Of a stretch of DNA of 64,000 nucleotides, positions 27,701 through 34,367 are shown in pieces. Source of the stretch: Siphonodentalium dalli (lineage: Eukaryota > Mollusca > Scaphopoda > Gadilida > Siphonodentaliidae); contig CP136064.1 of the NCBI GenBank assembly GCA_032622095.1, positions 173,920,310 through 173,984,309 on the forward strand, written 5' to 3'. Made by a program: the position numbers and the translations under genes. Every line of letters starts with the position of its first letter. Within the stretch, counting starts at the first letter, position 1. The notes under the pieces were generated by a model, which ran no database searches, was not told the origin of the DNA, and saw only the letters and a program-made list of their open reading frames with translations.

Positions 27701-28612
27701 AGGGCTGATTGCCATCCAACGAGAATTACGATTCTCACTTTGGATTTCGGAAAACACTTGCTGCTATTTCTTGTGTCTGTGTGGGAAAAAAAATAGAGAA
27801 AATTGCAGGGCATCGAGGGGAATCAGACGCAGTTTCTCTCCTCCGGTATGTGTCCTGGGGGGTTCGAGGGGGAACCGAGCGTTGGGCCATCAGACAGCAC
27901 GCCGTCTAATGCCGGGTAATCTCGGGTGCTGTACATAACAATGAACATATCGCAGTCATCGGCCTGGGCAGAGACTTTTAACAGACACTCAATTTGTTGT
28001 ATAAACCATGGAGTTTTACCAGGGCTCAAACTTATTACCTTTCACTTGTCCATGATTGGCATTGTACTTTGTTTATGGGCAACCGATCGATTCTTCTGAA
28101 TGTAAATTCTCCTCTTTACACAGATCATCTTTCGCCCTTACTAAAGGTTCCGTGTGGCGGAACGCCAAGCCTTGGAATCCTTCCAACAAATTTGCGAGAG
28201 TCAATCTGGTTTTCTACAGCGATCGGCTGCTTTTCCGCGAACCAAGCTGCGAATCACATTTCTATTTGCGTAGAGCATTCATTAACATTTGGCTCTCCAG
28301 CCTTAGAAAAATCCCAATGAGTTGTTCACCTGTAGTACCAGGCTTAGATCTATTCTCTGACGATATCATGGCTTTTATAGTTTGGGTTAGCTTATCGGGT
28401 TACGATATAGACAATTGAACTCATGCAATCTTCTGAGGTGGCTGGTAAGAAATAAATAACCTGTTCCATGGGAACAGGCGCATTTCAGAATTTTGAGCCC
28501 TGCGTCATGCCAACGACATACCGTGATGCCCTGAATGATTGAGTCCTTCGCCGCCAGGTGGTTGTGGGTGGCTTTTCGGGATTTGGTGGGCGGTGTGGCT
28601 CGTTGCCGGTCG

Positions 28613-28655
<43 letters not shown>

Positions 28656-31038
28656 TCTCACTGAGAGCTTTCCGCTGGGTGGCTGTAGGCCATGCTTCCG
28701 GCTGGATCCTGGGGAGCTGCCCGTGGTTCTGCTGTGGTTGGGGGGGGGTCGGTTGTTTAGGGCATTGCTTGTACTCAGTGCTCCTTTTTTGACACGCTGT
28801 CTTGAATAACTCAAACAGACGGGCAATCCGTCTAACGGCGCACATGAGGCAATCACCGTTGGCGACAGAAGAGTCTCTGTCCACGGGGAGGAACTAGGGT
28901 CCTCGCTGTATGAGCGGCAGACAACCGTCAGACCATACACACATGTGACTGGTCTTCAGTAATTTCACCCTTCTGTTCACATCACTAACATGACTCCTCT
29001 CGACCAAATGTCGAACGAGAAAATGCCTTCTCCTTAGTGGCTACGGTGGGCTGGAAACACTAACAGCTCATGGACCCGGGCCCTTCGTCTGTTAAGAACA
29101 ATCAGTGAATAACAAGAAGGCACAATCTTCTTGTTATCAACATTCTGGTTGATTTTAGACCTTCATCATCCACAGCCTGTTCATCTTTTCCGACCGTTTG
29201 AAGTTGTTCCATCTCGATGGGCATCCTCCTTCCAAACATTTTCTAATATATTACATTCAGGCCTCCAAGTGTCCCTTTCAATCAAGGTAACTGAATACAC
29301 TCGATTGGATCGACAGGCTGTGGAGGTAGTTTACAACTCGGGACTCAGGACTTTTTCTTCTCGATTGTTTCGATACCAGATAACATTTTAGGAATTTCAA
29401 AATCATATAACGCTCGTGATGAACTTAGTTACCAGGGGTTTTTTCCAACCAGTTTCAAGGTTCAAAGTAAATGCCGGTCATGTCAGTGTCCGACGGAAAT
29501 GGCTTATGTTTGTTAGTATTTATTAATCAAAGTAAAGTTTTGGCACTTTTGAAAACAATAACATGGGTTTTTCCTGGGTGGCAATTGGACGCTCACTAAA
29601 ATGTGAGCCTCATTGACTACTAATAAGTAGATTGGACATTTAAATAATTATTTTGAGCCTTGACCAATTTGTCAAATTTTGGTTTGCACCTTTACTGACA
29701 GTATGTCGCAAAACTCACAATCATGGTAATGCGGCTATTAAAATCTGGATTTTCTTCGCCAGAAATGAGGTTTTGGTATGTTTCTAATCGTATTTACATT
29801 CGCCTCTTCCTCATTTTACATCCAGATTGACCATTCAGGTAGCAATAGATTTCCTTCCTCTGGTGTTGAAACGTCGGGATATCTTGGTTCGTAAAGTCAC
29901 AGGCATGGATCAGAGTGGTCTATGCTTTCTGCATATGACCAGCTTGCTCCATGGAGGATGTGACGCATGCATGTACATGCATATGACCTTTGGGCGATTT
30001 CTACCTAATGAGTTTTCACAATTACTGGTTTGCCTGACTTCAGAACAAAAGGGGGGGGGCAAAAATTCAGCCATTGGGCTCATTCTTCCACTTTCTCCAC
30101 TTTACCTTGTATCATCAATCAAATCTGCGAATCGTTACCTTTCGGATCCATTTGTTGCTACTCAGCAGGTTCAAAAAGAATTACTCTTATCCAAAATACA
30201 ATAGTATCTCATTCCTCGCTGCCTCCTCCTATGAGTTGATTCTACCATGTAGTTCAGTGTGTAACGTATCTTTGAGGGGAATATAACATTTTCAAATAGA
30301 AAATACATATTCCCTAATAAGATACTTACACACTGAACTCACATGTCCCTCCCAAATTTGGATTTCCCCTCCCCGCTGCTCGGTCACACCCCTCGAATCT
30401 TGTAAGAGGATGAAAAGAGGCTGTAATACAGTGTCAGCTTGCTAATATGCAGCTAGAAGGCACGTGACCTGCTATGTCATAATAATGATTCAAAAAGGTA
30501 CTTAAGCTATTTCGTACCAAAATAATAAATTTTAAACGGATCTCATAGATCCCTTCTTTGTGAATAAAAATGAATATACCATGTAGTTCAGTGTGTAAGT
30601 AACTTATTAGGGAATATGTATTTTCTATTTGAAAATGTTATTTCCAGTTATGAATAATGGCCTACTGCTAGTGTGCTGAAGTAGGTCTGTAGGTACTTGG
30701 GACCATATAGCACATGACATGCACTTTTACGTCAGTAATAGTTACAGATGTCATAGCAGTGAAGAGGTTAAATTCAAAGTTAAATATTTTGTGTTTGAGG
30801 GTGATACTTGAGTGATATATTTTTCAATTTACAGAACAATATTGATGAATACTCGTTTGTGCCATTCATGGTTCTTCTGGCTCTGTTCTGGCTCTTCACT
30901 TACTTCAAACTTCCGGAGACTAAAGGAAAGACAATAGAAGATATCACACTCATATTCAAAGTTACTCAAGAACAACCGTATCATGAACATTCCCAGTGTG
31001 TTAATCAGTACCAGAAACTCGATGATGATGATTCCTAG
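3667..31038 (+). CDS. facilitative glucose transporter, SLC2A/GLUT family, C-terminal half (7 exons)
   Basis: This is a major-facilitator sugar uniporter expected in the plasma membrane. Seven exons with GT/AG borders and compatible phases join into about 306 residues: 3667-3774, 4870-4961, 5746-5844, 11629-11841, 18567-18642, 23518-23645 and 30835-31038. Family signatures appear in order: PESPRYL after TM6, an intracellular helix linker (ALQWLRN), [16 protein letters not shown] across TM7, [10 protein letters not shown] after TM8, GTGPGSIPW in TM10, NWTAN in TM11, and [11 protein letters not shown] after TM12. The hexose-contacting QQ and N of TM7 and the two tryptophans corresponding to GLUT1 W388 and W412 are present. 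The TM7 QLS triplet is typical of GLUTs that prefer glucose over fructose. TM1-5 (about 190 residues) lie upstream of the window. The tail ends in an acidic DDDDS. One difference is that the glutamate before GPGPIPW in GLUT1 (E380) aligns with glycine. The family is certain; orthology to a specific vertebrate GLUT is not resolved. Confidence 0.95.
4870..4961 (+). CDS. GLUT exon b: intracellular helix linker
   Basis: The acceptor is ATTTTAG (ends 4869) and the donor is GTATGT from 4962. A second AG a few bases downstream (in CTTTGCAG) is a decoy: using it would lose the conserved ALQ and break the phase. The first codon is completed by the last base of the previous exon to give alanine. The product reads [19 protein letters not shown] and continues in charged residues. 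This matches the intracellular helices between TM6 and TM7 of sugar porters. The exon ends in phase 0. Confidence 0.93.
5746..5844 (+). CDS. GLUT exon c: TM7 with [11 protein letters not shown]
   Basis: The acceptor is CTTTTAG (ends 5745). The nearby TTTTCAG at 5746-5752 cannot be used because it would start the exon with an in-frame TGA. The donor is GTAAGT from 5845. The exon is 33 codons in phase 0: [16 protein letters not shown] leads into the TM7 helix [14 protein letters not shown]. The paired glutamines and the asparagine align with GLUT1 Q282, Q283 and N288, which contact the sugar. An RTE-like retroposon begins about 22 bp into the following intron. Confidence 0.95.
5867..6296 (+). 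mobile_element. RTE-like short retroposon with GACA tail
   Basis: The element begins CTAGCTGGTGGCCCGACTTT and ends with a (GACA)n run at about 6253-6278 followed by an A-rich tail. It is flanked by a 9-bp direct duplication, TATATTAGA (5858-5866 and 6297-6305), consistent with target-primed retrotransposition. Internally, the GACCTTGAATTGACC-type motif (palindromic with GGTCAAGGTC) occurs twice. Related copies lie at about 11200-11520 (fragment), 22103-22876, 49690-50032 and 50042-50531. The head sequence resembles a widespread invertebrate RTE-derived SINE type; that assignment is from general knowledge. Confidence 0.7.
6306..6946. other. intronic DNA, no gene seen
   Basis: This is ordinary AT-rich intron sequence. 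A sequence of about 130 bp beginning near 6530 (GGTTTCAGATCGATAACTCC) is repeated near 6670 (GGTTTCCAACCGATAACTCC) with moderate divergence, an old tandem duplication. No coding signal is seen. Confidence 0.5.
6947..7034. repeat. cluster of GGATATCTTCCCCCC motifs with a perfect 32-bp palindrome
   Basis: Five copies of GGATATCTTCCCCCC, one of them inverted, are packed into 88 bp. Positions 6963-6994 form a perfect 32-bp palindrome made of GGATATCTT, seven C, seven G and AAGATATCC. The same core recurs in every unit of the satellite that starts about 170 bp downstream, so this cluster appears to be a relative or founder of that array. Confidence 0.85.
7205..8688 (+). repeat. satellite array, forward orientation (about 168-bp units)
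   Basis: About nine head-to-tail units start with TGTCCAGGTCAGGATAT at about 7205, 7332, 7501, 7669, 7836, 8008, 8178, 8340, 8507 and 8675. Each unit has a C-run, CACCCAGCACCTACATGAC, an A-run, a conserved AT-rich middle (TTATGGTTTTATCGCTC), GAGTCAGGGTTTGGG and a G-run. The G-run and C-run flank an imperfect inverted repeat, so each junction can fold. The first unit is about 127 bp because about 45 bp is missing. Length variation is almost entirely in the G and C runs. Any open frames are by-products of the repeat. Confidence 0.92.
8689..10337 (-). repeat. satellite array, reverse orientation
   Basis: From about 8689 the same satellite continues as its reverse complement, with about ten copies marked by GACCTGGACA near 8761, 8940, 9101, 9260, 9436, 9610, 9770, 9944, 10103 and 10280. 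Together with the forward array it forms a giant palindrome of about 3.1 kb centred near 8690. The switch falls inside an AT-rich part of the unit (GGATAT joined to AAAACAAGC). The array stops at an assembly gap, so its true length is unknown. Confidence 0.92.
10338..10437. other. assembly gap (100 N)
   Basis: Exactly 100 N follow the satellite. The sequence after the gap is unrelated, so the gap truncates the array and its real size cannot be known. Confidence 0.99.
10513..10962 (-). CDS. unrecognised 149-codon antisense open frame
   Basis: A minus-strand frame of 149 codons begins [14 protein letters not shown] and lies inside the GLUT intron, antisense to the gene. It is long for AT-rich DNA and contains scattered cysteines ([20 protein letters not shown]), but I recognise no domain, signal peptide or transposon motif. 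It could be a decayed transposon fragment, a single exon or chance. No upstream promoter or splice signal was identified. Confidence 0.15.
   Translation of the reverse strand: MSLHPWAWGDAVEQSRTHAFQIEVLVHPRHNIYAKAICRSLQQETYIKKNPLCLVKFYPNIHVAHVRHCPVQFGTIPAKNSSGKYSVNVLWLAQYIGNGCEKDTPTCFVKPIVYLKDISVAREHMYGQAIIATHGECDIKCTYLLLVLF
11200..11520 (+). mobile_element. truncated RTE-like retroposon fragment
   Basis: The head CTAGCTGATGTGATCGACTTC, then GTCTGGGCTATTTAGG, matches the other RTE-like copies in this window. It is followed by two diverged copies of a GTCCAGAAAAT/CATGCCTATATG...GAGGTCAAGGACA module. No tail or flanking duplication is visible, so the 3' end is lost. The boundaries are approximate. 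Confidence 0.5.
11629..11841 (+). CDS. GLUT exon d: end of TM7, TM8, GRR loop, TM9
   Basis: The acceptor is CATTGCAG (ends 11628) and the donor is GTAGGT from 11842. The exon has 71 codons in phase 0. It opens with [14 protein letters not shown], completing the TM7 signature, and continues with [20 protein letters not shown] for TM8. The intracellular motif [10 protein letters not shown] follows, then the TM9 helix. The asparagine in TVNV corresponds to GLUT1 N317. The GRR signature stabilises the C-terminal half of sugar porters. Confidence 0.96.
11842..13544. other. intron sequence, no gene seen
   Basis: This is AT-rich intronic DNA. A short frame at 13035-13277 (starting [10 protein letters not shown]) shows no recognisable domain. 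No clear inverted or tandem repeat was noticed apart from AT-rich microsatellite-like patches near 12400. Confidence 0.5.
13545..13727. mobile_element. foldback MITE (arms of about 75 bp)
   Basis: The left arm (about 13545-13623) and right arm (about 13650-13727) are near-identical inverted copies with a loop of about 26 bp. Shared arm sequence includes GATGCATCTGTC and GTCGGATGCCGAA. The ends fade into TATATAA-like flanks, so the target duplication is not resolved. It carries no coding capacity. Confidence 0.7.
14276..17337. mobile_element. 3.06 kb DNA element with long terminal inverted repeats
   Basis: Terminal inverted repeats of about 570-585 bp (14276-14860 and 16770-17337) start CACTGTCGGATACCCGTTTA. 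The element is flanked by a direct 5-bp duplication, ATCAT (14271-14275 and 17338-17342). The outer part of each arm carries CCAAGATGGCGGC or its reverse complement. The inner part has tandem copies of GTTCAGGTTCGGA (five on the left and four on the right, differing by one unit of about 21 bp). The 1.9 kb interior has no transposase that I recognise, so it looks non-autonomous. Arms differ at perhaps 10% of bases, so it is not very recent. The superfamily is unknown: CACTG termini with a 5-bp duplication do not point clearly to one group. Confidence 0.85.
15090..15168. repeat. internal hairpin (TTTAATACC / GGGTATTAAAT)
   Basis: An imperfect inverted repeat inside the long-TIR element pairs ATTTAATACCTGG with CCGGGTATTAAAT around GAACCCCGAGGCGGAGCC. 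It could be a small nested foldback insertion. No coding signal is present. Confidence 0.5.
17343..18566. other. intron sequence, no gene seen
   Basis: AT-rich intron follows the long-TIR element. (AATC)n occurs near 17377-17394. Nothing else with a recognisable function was noticed. Confidence 0.5.
18567..18642 (+). CDS. GLUT exon e: TM10
   Basis: The acceptor is TTTTCAG (ends 18566) and the donor is GTGAGT from 18643. It encodes [19 protein letters not shown] then SFGTGP, ending with one base of the next glycine codon. This is TM10, up to the GPG of the sugar-site motif. The residue equivalent to GLUT1 E380 is glycine here. At 76 bp it is the shortest exon, but it joins in phase with the exons on both sides. 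Confidence 0.93.
19606..20675. repeat. degenerate tandem repeat with CAGCCATCTTGGATT core
   Basis: About five diverged units of about 150-170 bp repeat a pattern: a CACCCTACAGGCCACATC-like start, AACTTCATATGGATCTTC, AGATGGGAGCCAT, AACATGGC and CAGCCATCTTGGATTTTACTC. It begins with a hairpin-like AGCTCAAACTTGACAAAGTC and ends with CAAGTTGAGCTACAGTTTC then ATTGACACTTTCAT. A better-preserved relative is at 32022-32676 plus 33832-33997. It belongs to a repeat type I have seen in several invertebrate genomes; its mechanism is unknown. Confidence 0.75.
20676..20800 (+). mobile_element. tRNA-like SINE head
   Basis: An A-box-like TGGCCTAGGTGG (20686-20697) and a B-box-like GGGTTGAACCCC (20752-20763) lie about 66 bp apart in a GC-richer block starting GTCTTCGTGG. 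This is the internal promoter layout of a tRNA-derived SINE. The B box deviates from GGTTCGANTCC at one key base, and the spacing is too wide for a functional tRNA with a normal variable arm. The 3' end is not defined. Confidence 0.5.
20911..20955 (+). repeat. copy of AGGCCTAAACAAA repeat end, left
   Basis: TAGGCCTAAACAAATAATAC continues to CTTTGTTTCCGCTAAC. An inverted, 85-90% similar copy lies at 23042-23086. The pair brackets about 2.1 kb that includes poly-T runs and an RTE-like retroposon. The two could be terminal inverted repeats of one element or two independent short repeats; no clean target duplication was found. Confidence 0.45.
22103..22876 (+). mobile_element. RTE-like retroposon with (CA)n tail
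   Basis: It begins TAGAAGGTGACCCGACTTCG and ends with a (CA)n run (about 22823-22853) plus AGATCTTCCAAAATATATAA. It is flanked by ATATAAAT on both sides (22095-22102 and 22877-22884). The motif CATACCAAGTTTCATCGAAA before the tail is typical of RTE-type 3' ends in invertebrates. No reverse transcriptase remains, so it is a short non-autonomous or 5'-truncated copy. Confidence 0.65.
23042..23086 (-). repeat. copy of AGGCCTAAACAAA repeat end, right
   Basis: This is the inverted partner of 20911-20955: GTTAGCGGAAACAAACGTAT followed by TTTTTGTTTAGGCC. It is preceded by GGGTCGGTCGGG and long T runs. A weaker relative (GGGGCGGTCGGG) is near 14030. Confidence 0.45.
23518..23645 (+). CDS. GLUT exon f: end of TM10, TM11
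   Basis: The acceptor is TTTCCAG (ends 23517) and the donor is GTAAGT from 23646. It starts with two bases completing a glycine codon and encodes [20 protein letters not shown], then a TM11 stretch containing [13 protein letters not shown]. The tryptophans in IPW and NWT match GLUT1 W388 and W412, important for sugar and cytochalasin B binding. The sequence ends in phase 0 at PTIQ. Confidence 0.96.
24181..24459. mobile_element. TTAA-flanked MITE (piggyBac/Kolobok-like)
   Basis: The termini AGGTACTCAATCCGATCAG and, as reverse complement, AGGTACTCAGTCCGATCAG are inverted repeats flanked by TTAA (24177-24180 and 24460-24463). Near the right end is an additional hairpin (24369-24425) with about 26-bp arms around ACTTGATTTTAGAGTTATCC. 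TTAA duplication is characteristic of piggyBac and Kolobok elements. It has no coding capacity. Confidence 0.75.
24735..25199. mobile_element. MITE of the GAGGTCCCCAGAGGGTG family, copy 1
   Basis: The ends AGCCTGAGT and ACTCAGGCT are inverted and continue into TCATTTGCAGAA / TTCTGCAAATGA and GAGGTCCCCA / TGGGGACCTC. The interior carries several further palindromic blocks (TAGTGATGCTA with TAGCATCACTA). The same family occurs at 39341-39705 and 61282-61610. No clear target duplication was found. It has no coding capacity. Confidence 0.7.
27036..27206. mobile_element. small MITE-like repeat inside the DIRS-like element
   Basis: CCAGGGAGCAAATTA at the left pairs with TAATTTGCTCCCTGG at the right, about 140 bp apart. 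A diverged direct copy of the interior (GGGAGCAATTAACTGG to CTAATCATGTCATTGTG) is at about 26375-26530. It may be a hAT-like MITE; the target duplication is not resolved. Confidence 0.45.
28615..28653. repeat. poly-G homopolymer (39 nt)
   Basis: A run of 39 G lies within the DIRS-like element. Read on the minus strand it yields a spurious polyproline stretch in open frames spanning 28387-28940. The surrounding sequence is GC-rich compared with the rest of the window. Confidence 0.9.
30245..30337 (-). repeat. internal complementary region of the DIRS-like element
   Basis: 30245-30285 is the reverse complement of 25691-25731, with no mismatch seen. 30286-30337 is the reverse complement of 30592-30638 with about one mismatch. 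In DIRS1 such a region is thought to template completion of the termini through a rolling or circular intermediate. Its position immediately left of the right terminal repeat sets the element's orientation as plus. Confidence 0.8.
30835..31038 (+). CDS. GLUT last exon: TM12, PETKG and C-terminal tail
   Basis: The acceptor is ATTTACAG (ends 30834) and the stop codon is TAG at 31036-31038. The 67 residues start [20 protein letters not shown], spanning the end of the TM11-12 loop and TM12. The conserved cytosolic [11 protein letters not shown] follows. The tail ([17 protein letters not shown], then YQKLDDDDS) is hydrophilic and acidic at its end. The 3' UTR and poly(A) site were not identified with confidence. 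Confidence 0.96.
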   Translation, partial: NNIDEYSFVPFMVLLALFWLFTYFKLPETKGKTIEDITLIFKVTQEQPYHEHSQCVNQYQKLDDDDS

Positions 31039-32021
31039 CAGCAAGGGTTCACACTCTCGATTACTAAATTGGCCAATGGCCAGATTTTTTTTTTAAATGG
31101 CCAGAGAAAATTTCATTTGGCCAATTAATTTGAAGCCGTAAGTCAGCAATCAACTCTCTGATTATCATCAGATCCCGTGAAACCCTTAATTCATTAACAG
31201 GTTATCAGCAGTTGCTCATCTATGTATGAATAACAGTTTAGCAAAAATCAACATTTATGTTGATATACGTTACCAGCTAGACCTTTTTCAGTTCCCATCC
31301 ATTGCCGCTTTCGTCCAACTCAAAGTTGATCAATTATTTATGTGTTTGTAATTTTTATTTTTGTTTTAATTTCGGTTTTCTCTATCCCATATTTAGATTT
31401 CTCAATTTTCAAGTTTCATAAAAATGGCCAAACAAATTCAGAAATGGCAAAGAAATTAGCCAAAAGGATTTTCTGGCAGCTGATTTCGATGGCTGTCCTT
31501 CAGAAAGAATGAAAAATTTGTTGATGTTTATTCCTAGCAGCTGATACAGATAACTGTCATCCGTCCTTATAGATAATTTACATGATCCAGAAATTATGAA
31601 GGACTCCTTGATGTTGAATCCTAGCATGCAGCTGATTAAGATGGCAGTCCTCTAGACAGTATGAAAGGCTCGTTGATATTGAATACTAGCAGGTGATTTA
31701 GATGGTCGTTCTCCACACAGATGACTTCACATTGTGTGGGCATTTAGCTATACACTGATGATATCATTTAAGCTCCCTATCTACTACTGTGGGGTGGGGG
31801 TGCACACAGGGACCAGGCTAGAGGGAAACTGCCATGGAACTTGTCGTTCTCTTTTATTTGTCAGGGAAAAGTGACCTTTCTCCACTATTCCAGTATGCAT
31901 ATTACAAATAAGAATTTTCTTTCCTGTCTATTCCAAAAACAATGCATACCAACTTATCTTAACCCTTCCATGACTGGAGCTTCCTGAGATTTTGTGAAAA
32001 CCCTGTGCCAATGCAATTTTA
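31039..32021. other. 3' flank / possible 3' UTR, no second gene
   Basis: This stretch presumably includes the transporter's 3' UTR. A diverged tandem pattern of about 60-bp units containing GCAGCTGATT and CTTGATGTTGAATCCTAGCA runs from about 31470 to 31700. A CAGGGAAAAGTGACCTTTCTCC block at about 31860 resembles blocks at about 4170, 4400 and 34200. No convincing AATAAA is close to the stop codon. Confidence 0.45.
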
Positions 32022-32676
32022 GCTCAACTTTACTTTGTAAAGTTTGAGCTATTGCCATGGCTTGGTATCCGTCGTCCGTGTGTATGCGTGTGTGTGTGCG
32101 TGATTCGTCAACAATTTTCTTTAGCACGGGCTACAGGTCGTACCTTTGGTCGGATTATTATTAAATTTGTCATGGCTGTTGACATTGATATGTAGATGGG
32201 AACGAGTCATTTTGGGGTCATTCGGCACTAAAACATGGCCACCAGTGGCCATCTTGGATTTCAAAATTCAATCCATTAGCACGGGCTACAGGTCGTACTG
32301 TTCTTCTGATCATCATGAAATTTGTCATGGATGTTAACAATGACATGTAGATGGGAACGAGTGATTTTGGGGTCGTTTGGCCAAAAACATGGCCGCCAGC
32401 AGCCATCTTGGATTTTACTCTTTGCATGACTAAATCCTTTGGCACGGGCTACAGGTCGTACCTTTGGTCGGATATCATGAAATTTGTCATGGATGTTAAC
32501 AATGACATGTAGATGGGAACGAGTCATTTTGGGGTCATTCGGCAAAAAAACATGGCTGCCAGCAGCCATCTTGGATTTTACTCTTTGCATGACTAAATCC
32601 TTTGGCACAGGCTACAGGTCGTACCTTTGGTCGGATCATCATGAAATTTGTGATGGATATTAACAATGACATGTAA
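32022..32676 (+). repeat. tandem repeat with AAGATGGC core, interrupted array (left part)
   Basis: About four units of about 135-165 bp start with GGCACGGGCTACAGGTCGTA and include CATGAAATTTGTCATGGATG, TGACATGTAGATGGGAACGA, GTCATTTTGGGGTCATTCGG and CAGCCATCTTGGATTTTACTC. Unit identity is clearly higher than in the related array at 19606-20675, so this one is younger. The array is split by the insertion at 32685 and resumes at 33832. Confidence 0.85.
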
Positions 32677-32684
32677 ATGGGAAC

Positions 32685-33823
32685 TAGGGTTACCACGACT
32701 ATGAGTTTTCATATATTGCACCCAGGTAAAGACGTGATCAAATCGAAATTACAATGACTACATTACAATTTACATCCAGTCTAAACACAGTTATAAACTG
32801 TCAGTCAGCAGGCTTGTCATTCTGAGGCCCCCGCCCGTCATCGGCCACCTAAACTCAAATTTACGCGGCAGGTAAATGCCCTCCTCATCGCTATTCCCGC
32901 GGATGAGACATTTAAATAAATATCTGTCCAGTCAATCAATGTTCCCTGTGAACATGCATCGCGGTCACGGTGCCAAATCAAAGCATGCGGAATTGTCGCA
33001 TACTTATTGTAAACAGACTATAGTTAGTTTTCCAGAAAATCCCATTGTGTACCGATTGCGTCACCTGACATATTATAGCACTTAATTTTTATTTCGCGGG
33101 TTTCGGTGTGTGTGCGCGCTGCCTGTTACTGTACTTTTAGTTTTGTTATTCAAAGTGCGTGCAACGCATCGTTCAGCGCGGTTAGCGGGGTGTGGGGGGG
33201 TATATATGTTACCAAGTTGGAGAATGTAATGTATGTAGCACTAATGTAGCACTAATAAGTGATGACACCAACTTGTTATTGATTAACTTTCTAGTAACAC
33301 TGAACATTCCATGTCCCACGAACTTTGTGAATTTGTCAATTATTATCAATAATGGTGAATGTTTTACAGTATGAAATTTGAAAAAAGAAATATAGATGCA
33401 GTCCCATGCACATCGTCCATTTTGGATATGATGATCGCTAATTACAGATCCATAGGAAGATACGTTTACAGTTAAACATAATATATAAACAATGACGAGC
33501 CTGTAACACGACATCAAAGTCACACCGAACTCTTTGAAGATGATCACCAAACGTCGGCTGCGTTATCAAAGGAAGCCGCATCAGAAGTGGCGACAGAACA
33601 GGCTGTCGGGTGGTAAATTGTGCTTCATACACTGTTAACTTTTACTTCCAGGCATGGTATTTGCGCATAGTACTGCTTAAATACACAAACATACCACCCC
33701 CACCCCCACCCCCCCCCCCCCCCCCCCCCCCCCACCCATTTGGGCGATTAGTCGACGAAAGTAAATAACTGTCGACTACCACACCTGCCGAAGGTGGTTA
33801 GTCGAATAATCGTGGCAAGTTTA
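32685..33823. mobile_element. hAT-like insertion with 8-bp target duplication
   Basis: This 1.14 kb element interrupts a tandem-repeat unit. The 8-bp target ATGGGAAC is duplicated at 32677-32684 and 33824-33831, matching the intact units of the array. The ends TAGGGTTACCACGACTAT and, as reverse complement, TAAACTTGCCACGATTAT form an imperfect inverted repeat. An 8-bp duplication with short TIRs is the hAT hallmark. The interior has a 25-C run (33709-33733) and short frames (for example 32876-33085) with no transposase motif, so it is non-autonomous. Confidence 0.8.
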
Positions 33824-33831
33824 ATGGGAAC

Positions 33832-33997
33832 AAGTCTTTTTGGGGTCATTCGGCAAAAAAACATGGCTGCCAGTGGCCATCTTGGATTTTACTCATTGCA
33901 TAACTAGGCCTTTCAACTTTCCTAATCACTCCATTGACTATAATACATGAAATTATTCCCTTTCCAAGTTAAGCTACAGTGTCATTGACACTTTCAT
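33832..33997 (+). repeat. tandem repeat with AAGATGGC core (right part after insertion)
   Basis: The unit interrupted at 32684 continues here with GTCTTTTTGGGGTCATTCGG, then CATGGCTGCCAGTGGCCATC. The repeat ends in CCAAGTTAAGCTACAGTGTC, then ATTGACACTTTCATC. The same terminal sequence closes the older array at about 20640-20672, which defines a shared 3' boundary for the family. Confidence 0.75.
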
Positions 33998-34367
33998 CTT
34001 ATATATCCAAGTAGGGAGACTTCTATATATAAGTTAATACATTGGCCTAATGATATTACCTTGAATGCACTGGCACATGCTATTTAATGCTGCACCAGCG
34101 CAGCTTCCATCACGAAAGGATTAAAAAGTGTTTACTGATTGTAAAATGATTATCTTAACACACACTTTTTGATCATAAGAAAGTTTTTTTTAAACACATG
34201 ACTTCTCCTTCATGACAGTTCACATCTACCAAATACAAAAGGAGAAGGGATTTCTCTTAGTTGAATCCATTAGACTGGTCTCTGAGCGCACAATAAAAAA
34301 AGGTGCGGCTGCAGTGGCAGCAGAGTTGCTGTGAGTGATAATGATGCCTCATACTGCACGAATATGC

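Larger units (their letters stand above)
25690..30640 (+). mobile_element. DIRS-like element, coding region not recognisable
   Basis: Inverted terminal repeats of about 200 bp (25712-25905 and about 30405-30608) carry different outer extensions. Just before the right repeat, 30245-30337 is an internal complementary region. Its first half is the reverse complement of the left terminus (25691-25731). Its second half is the reverse complement of the right terminus (30592-30638), so it reads as a joined right-end/left-end circle. A single TTA occupies the junction, and TTA is at each end of the element. This arrangement is diagnostic of DIRS1-type tyrosine-recombinase retrotransposons, and the length (about 4.95 kb) is usual. 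I recognise no RT, RNase H, methyltransferase or recombinase motif; the frames are short and broken. It lies within the last GLUT intron. Confidence 0.75.
25491..30767. mobile_element. TTAA-flanked element interrupted by a DIRS-like insertion
   Basis: Inverted ends CCTCTTCGCTGCTA (25491) and TAGCAGTGAAGAGG (ending 30767) are each bounded by TTAA (25487-25490 and 30768-30771). This is a piggyBac-type target site. Excluding the DIRS-like element inside it, only about 330 bp remains, so the host element is a MITE. A similar right end lies at about 3356-3372. Confidence 0.55.

Noticed and set aside
28387-28940. Minus-strand frames of 151-165 codons with a polyproline stretch
   Set aside because: The proline run is the 39-G homopolymer read in reverse; open frames exist on both strands across it and nothing else in them is recognisable.
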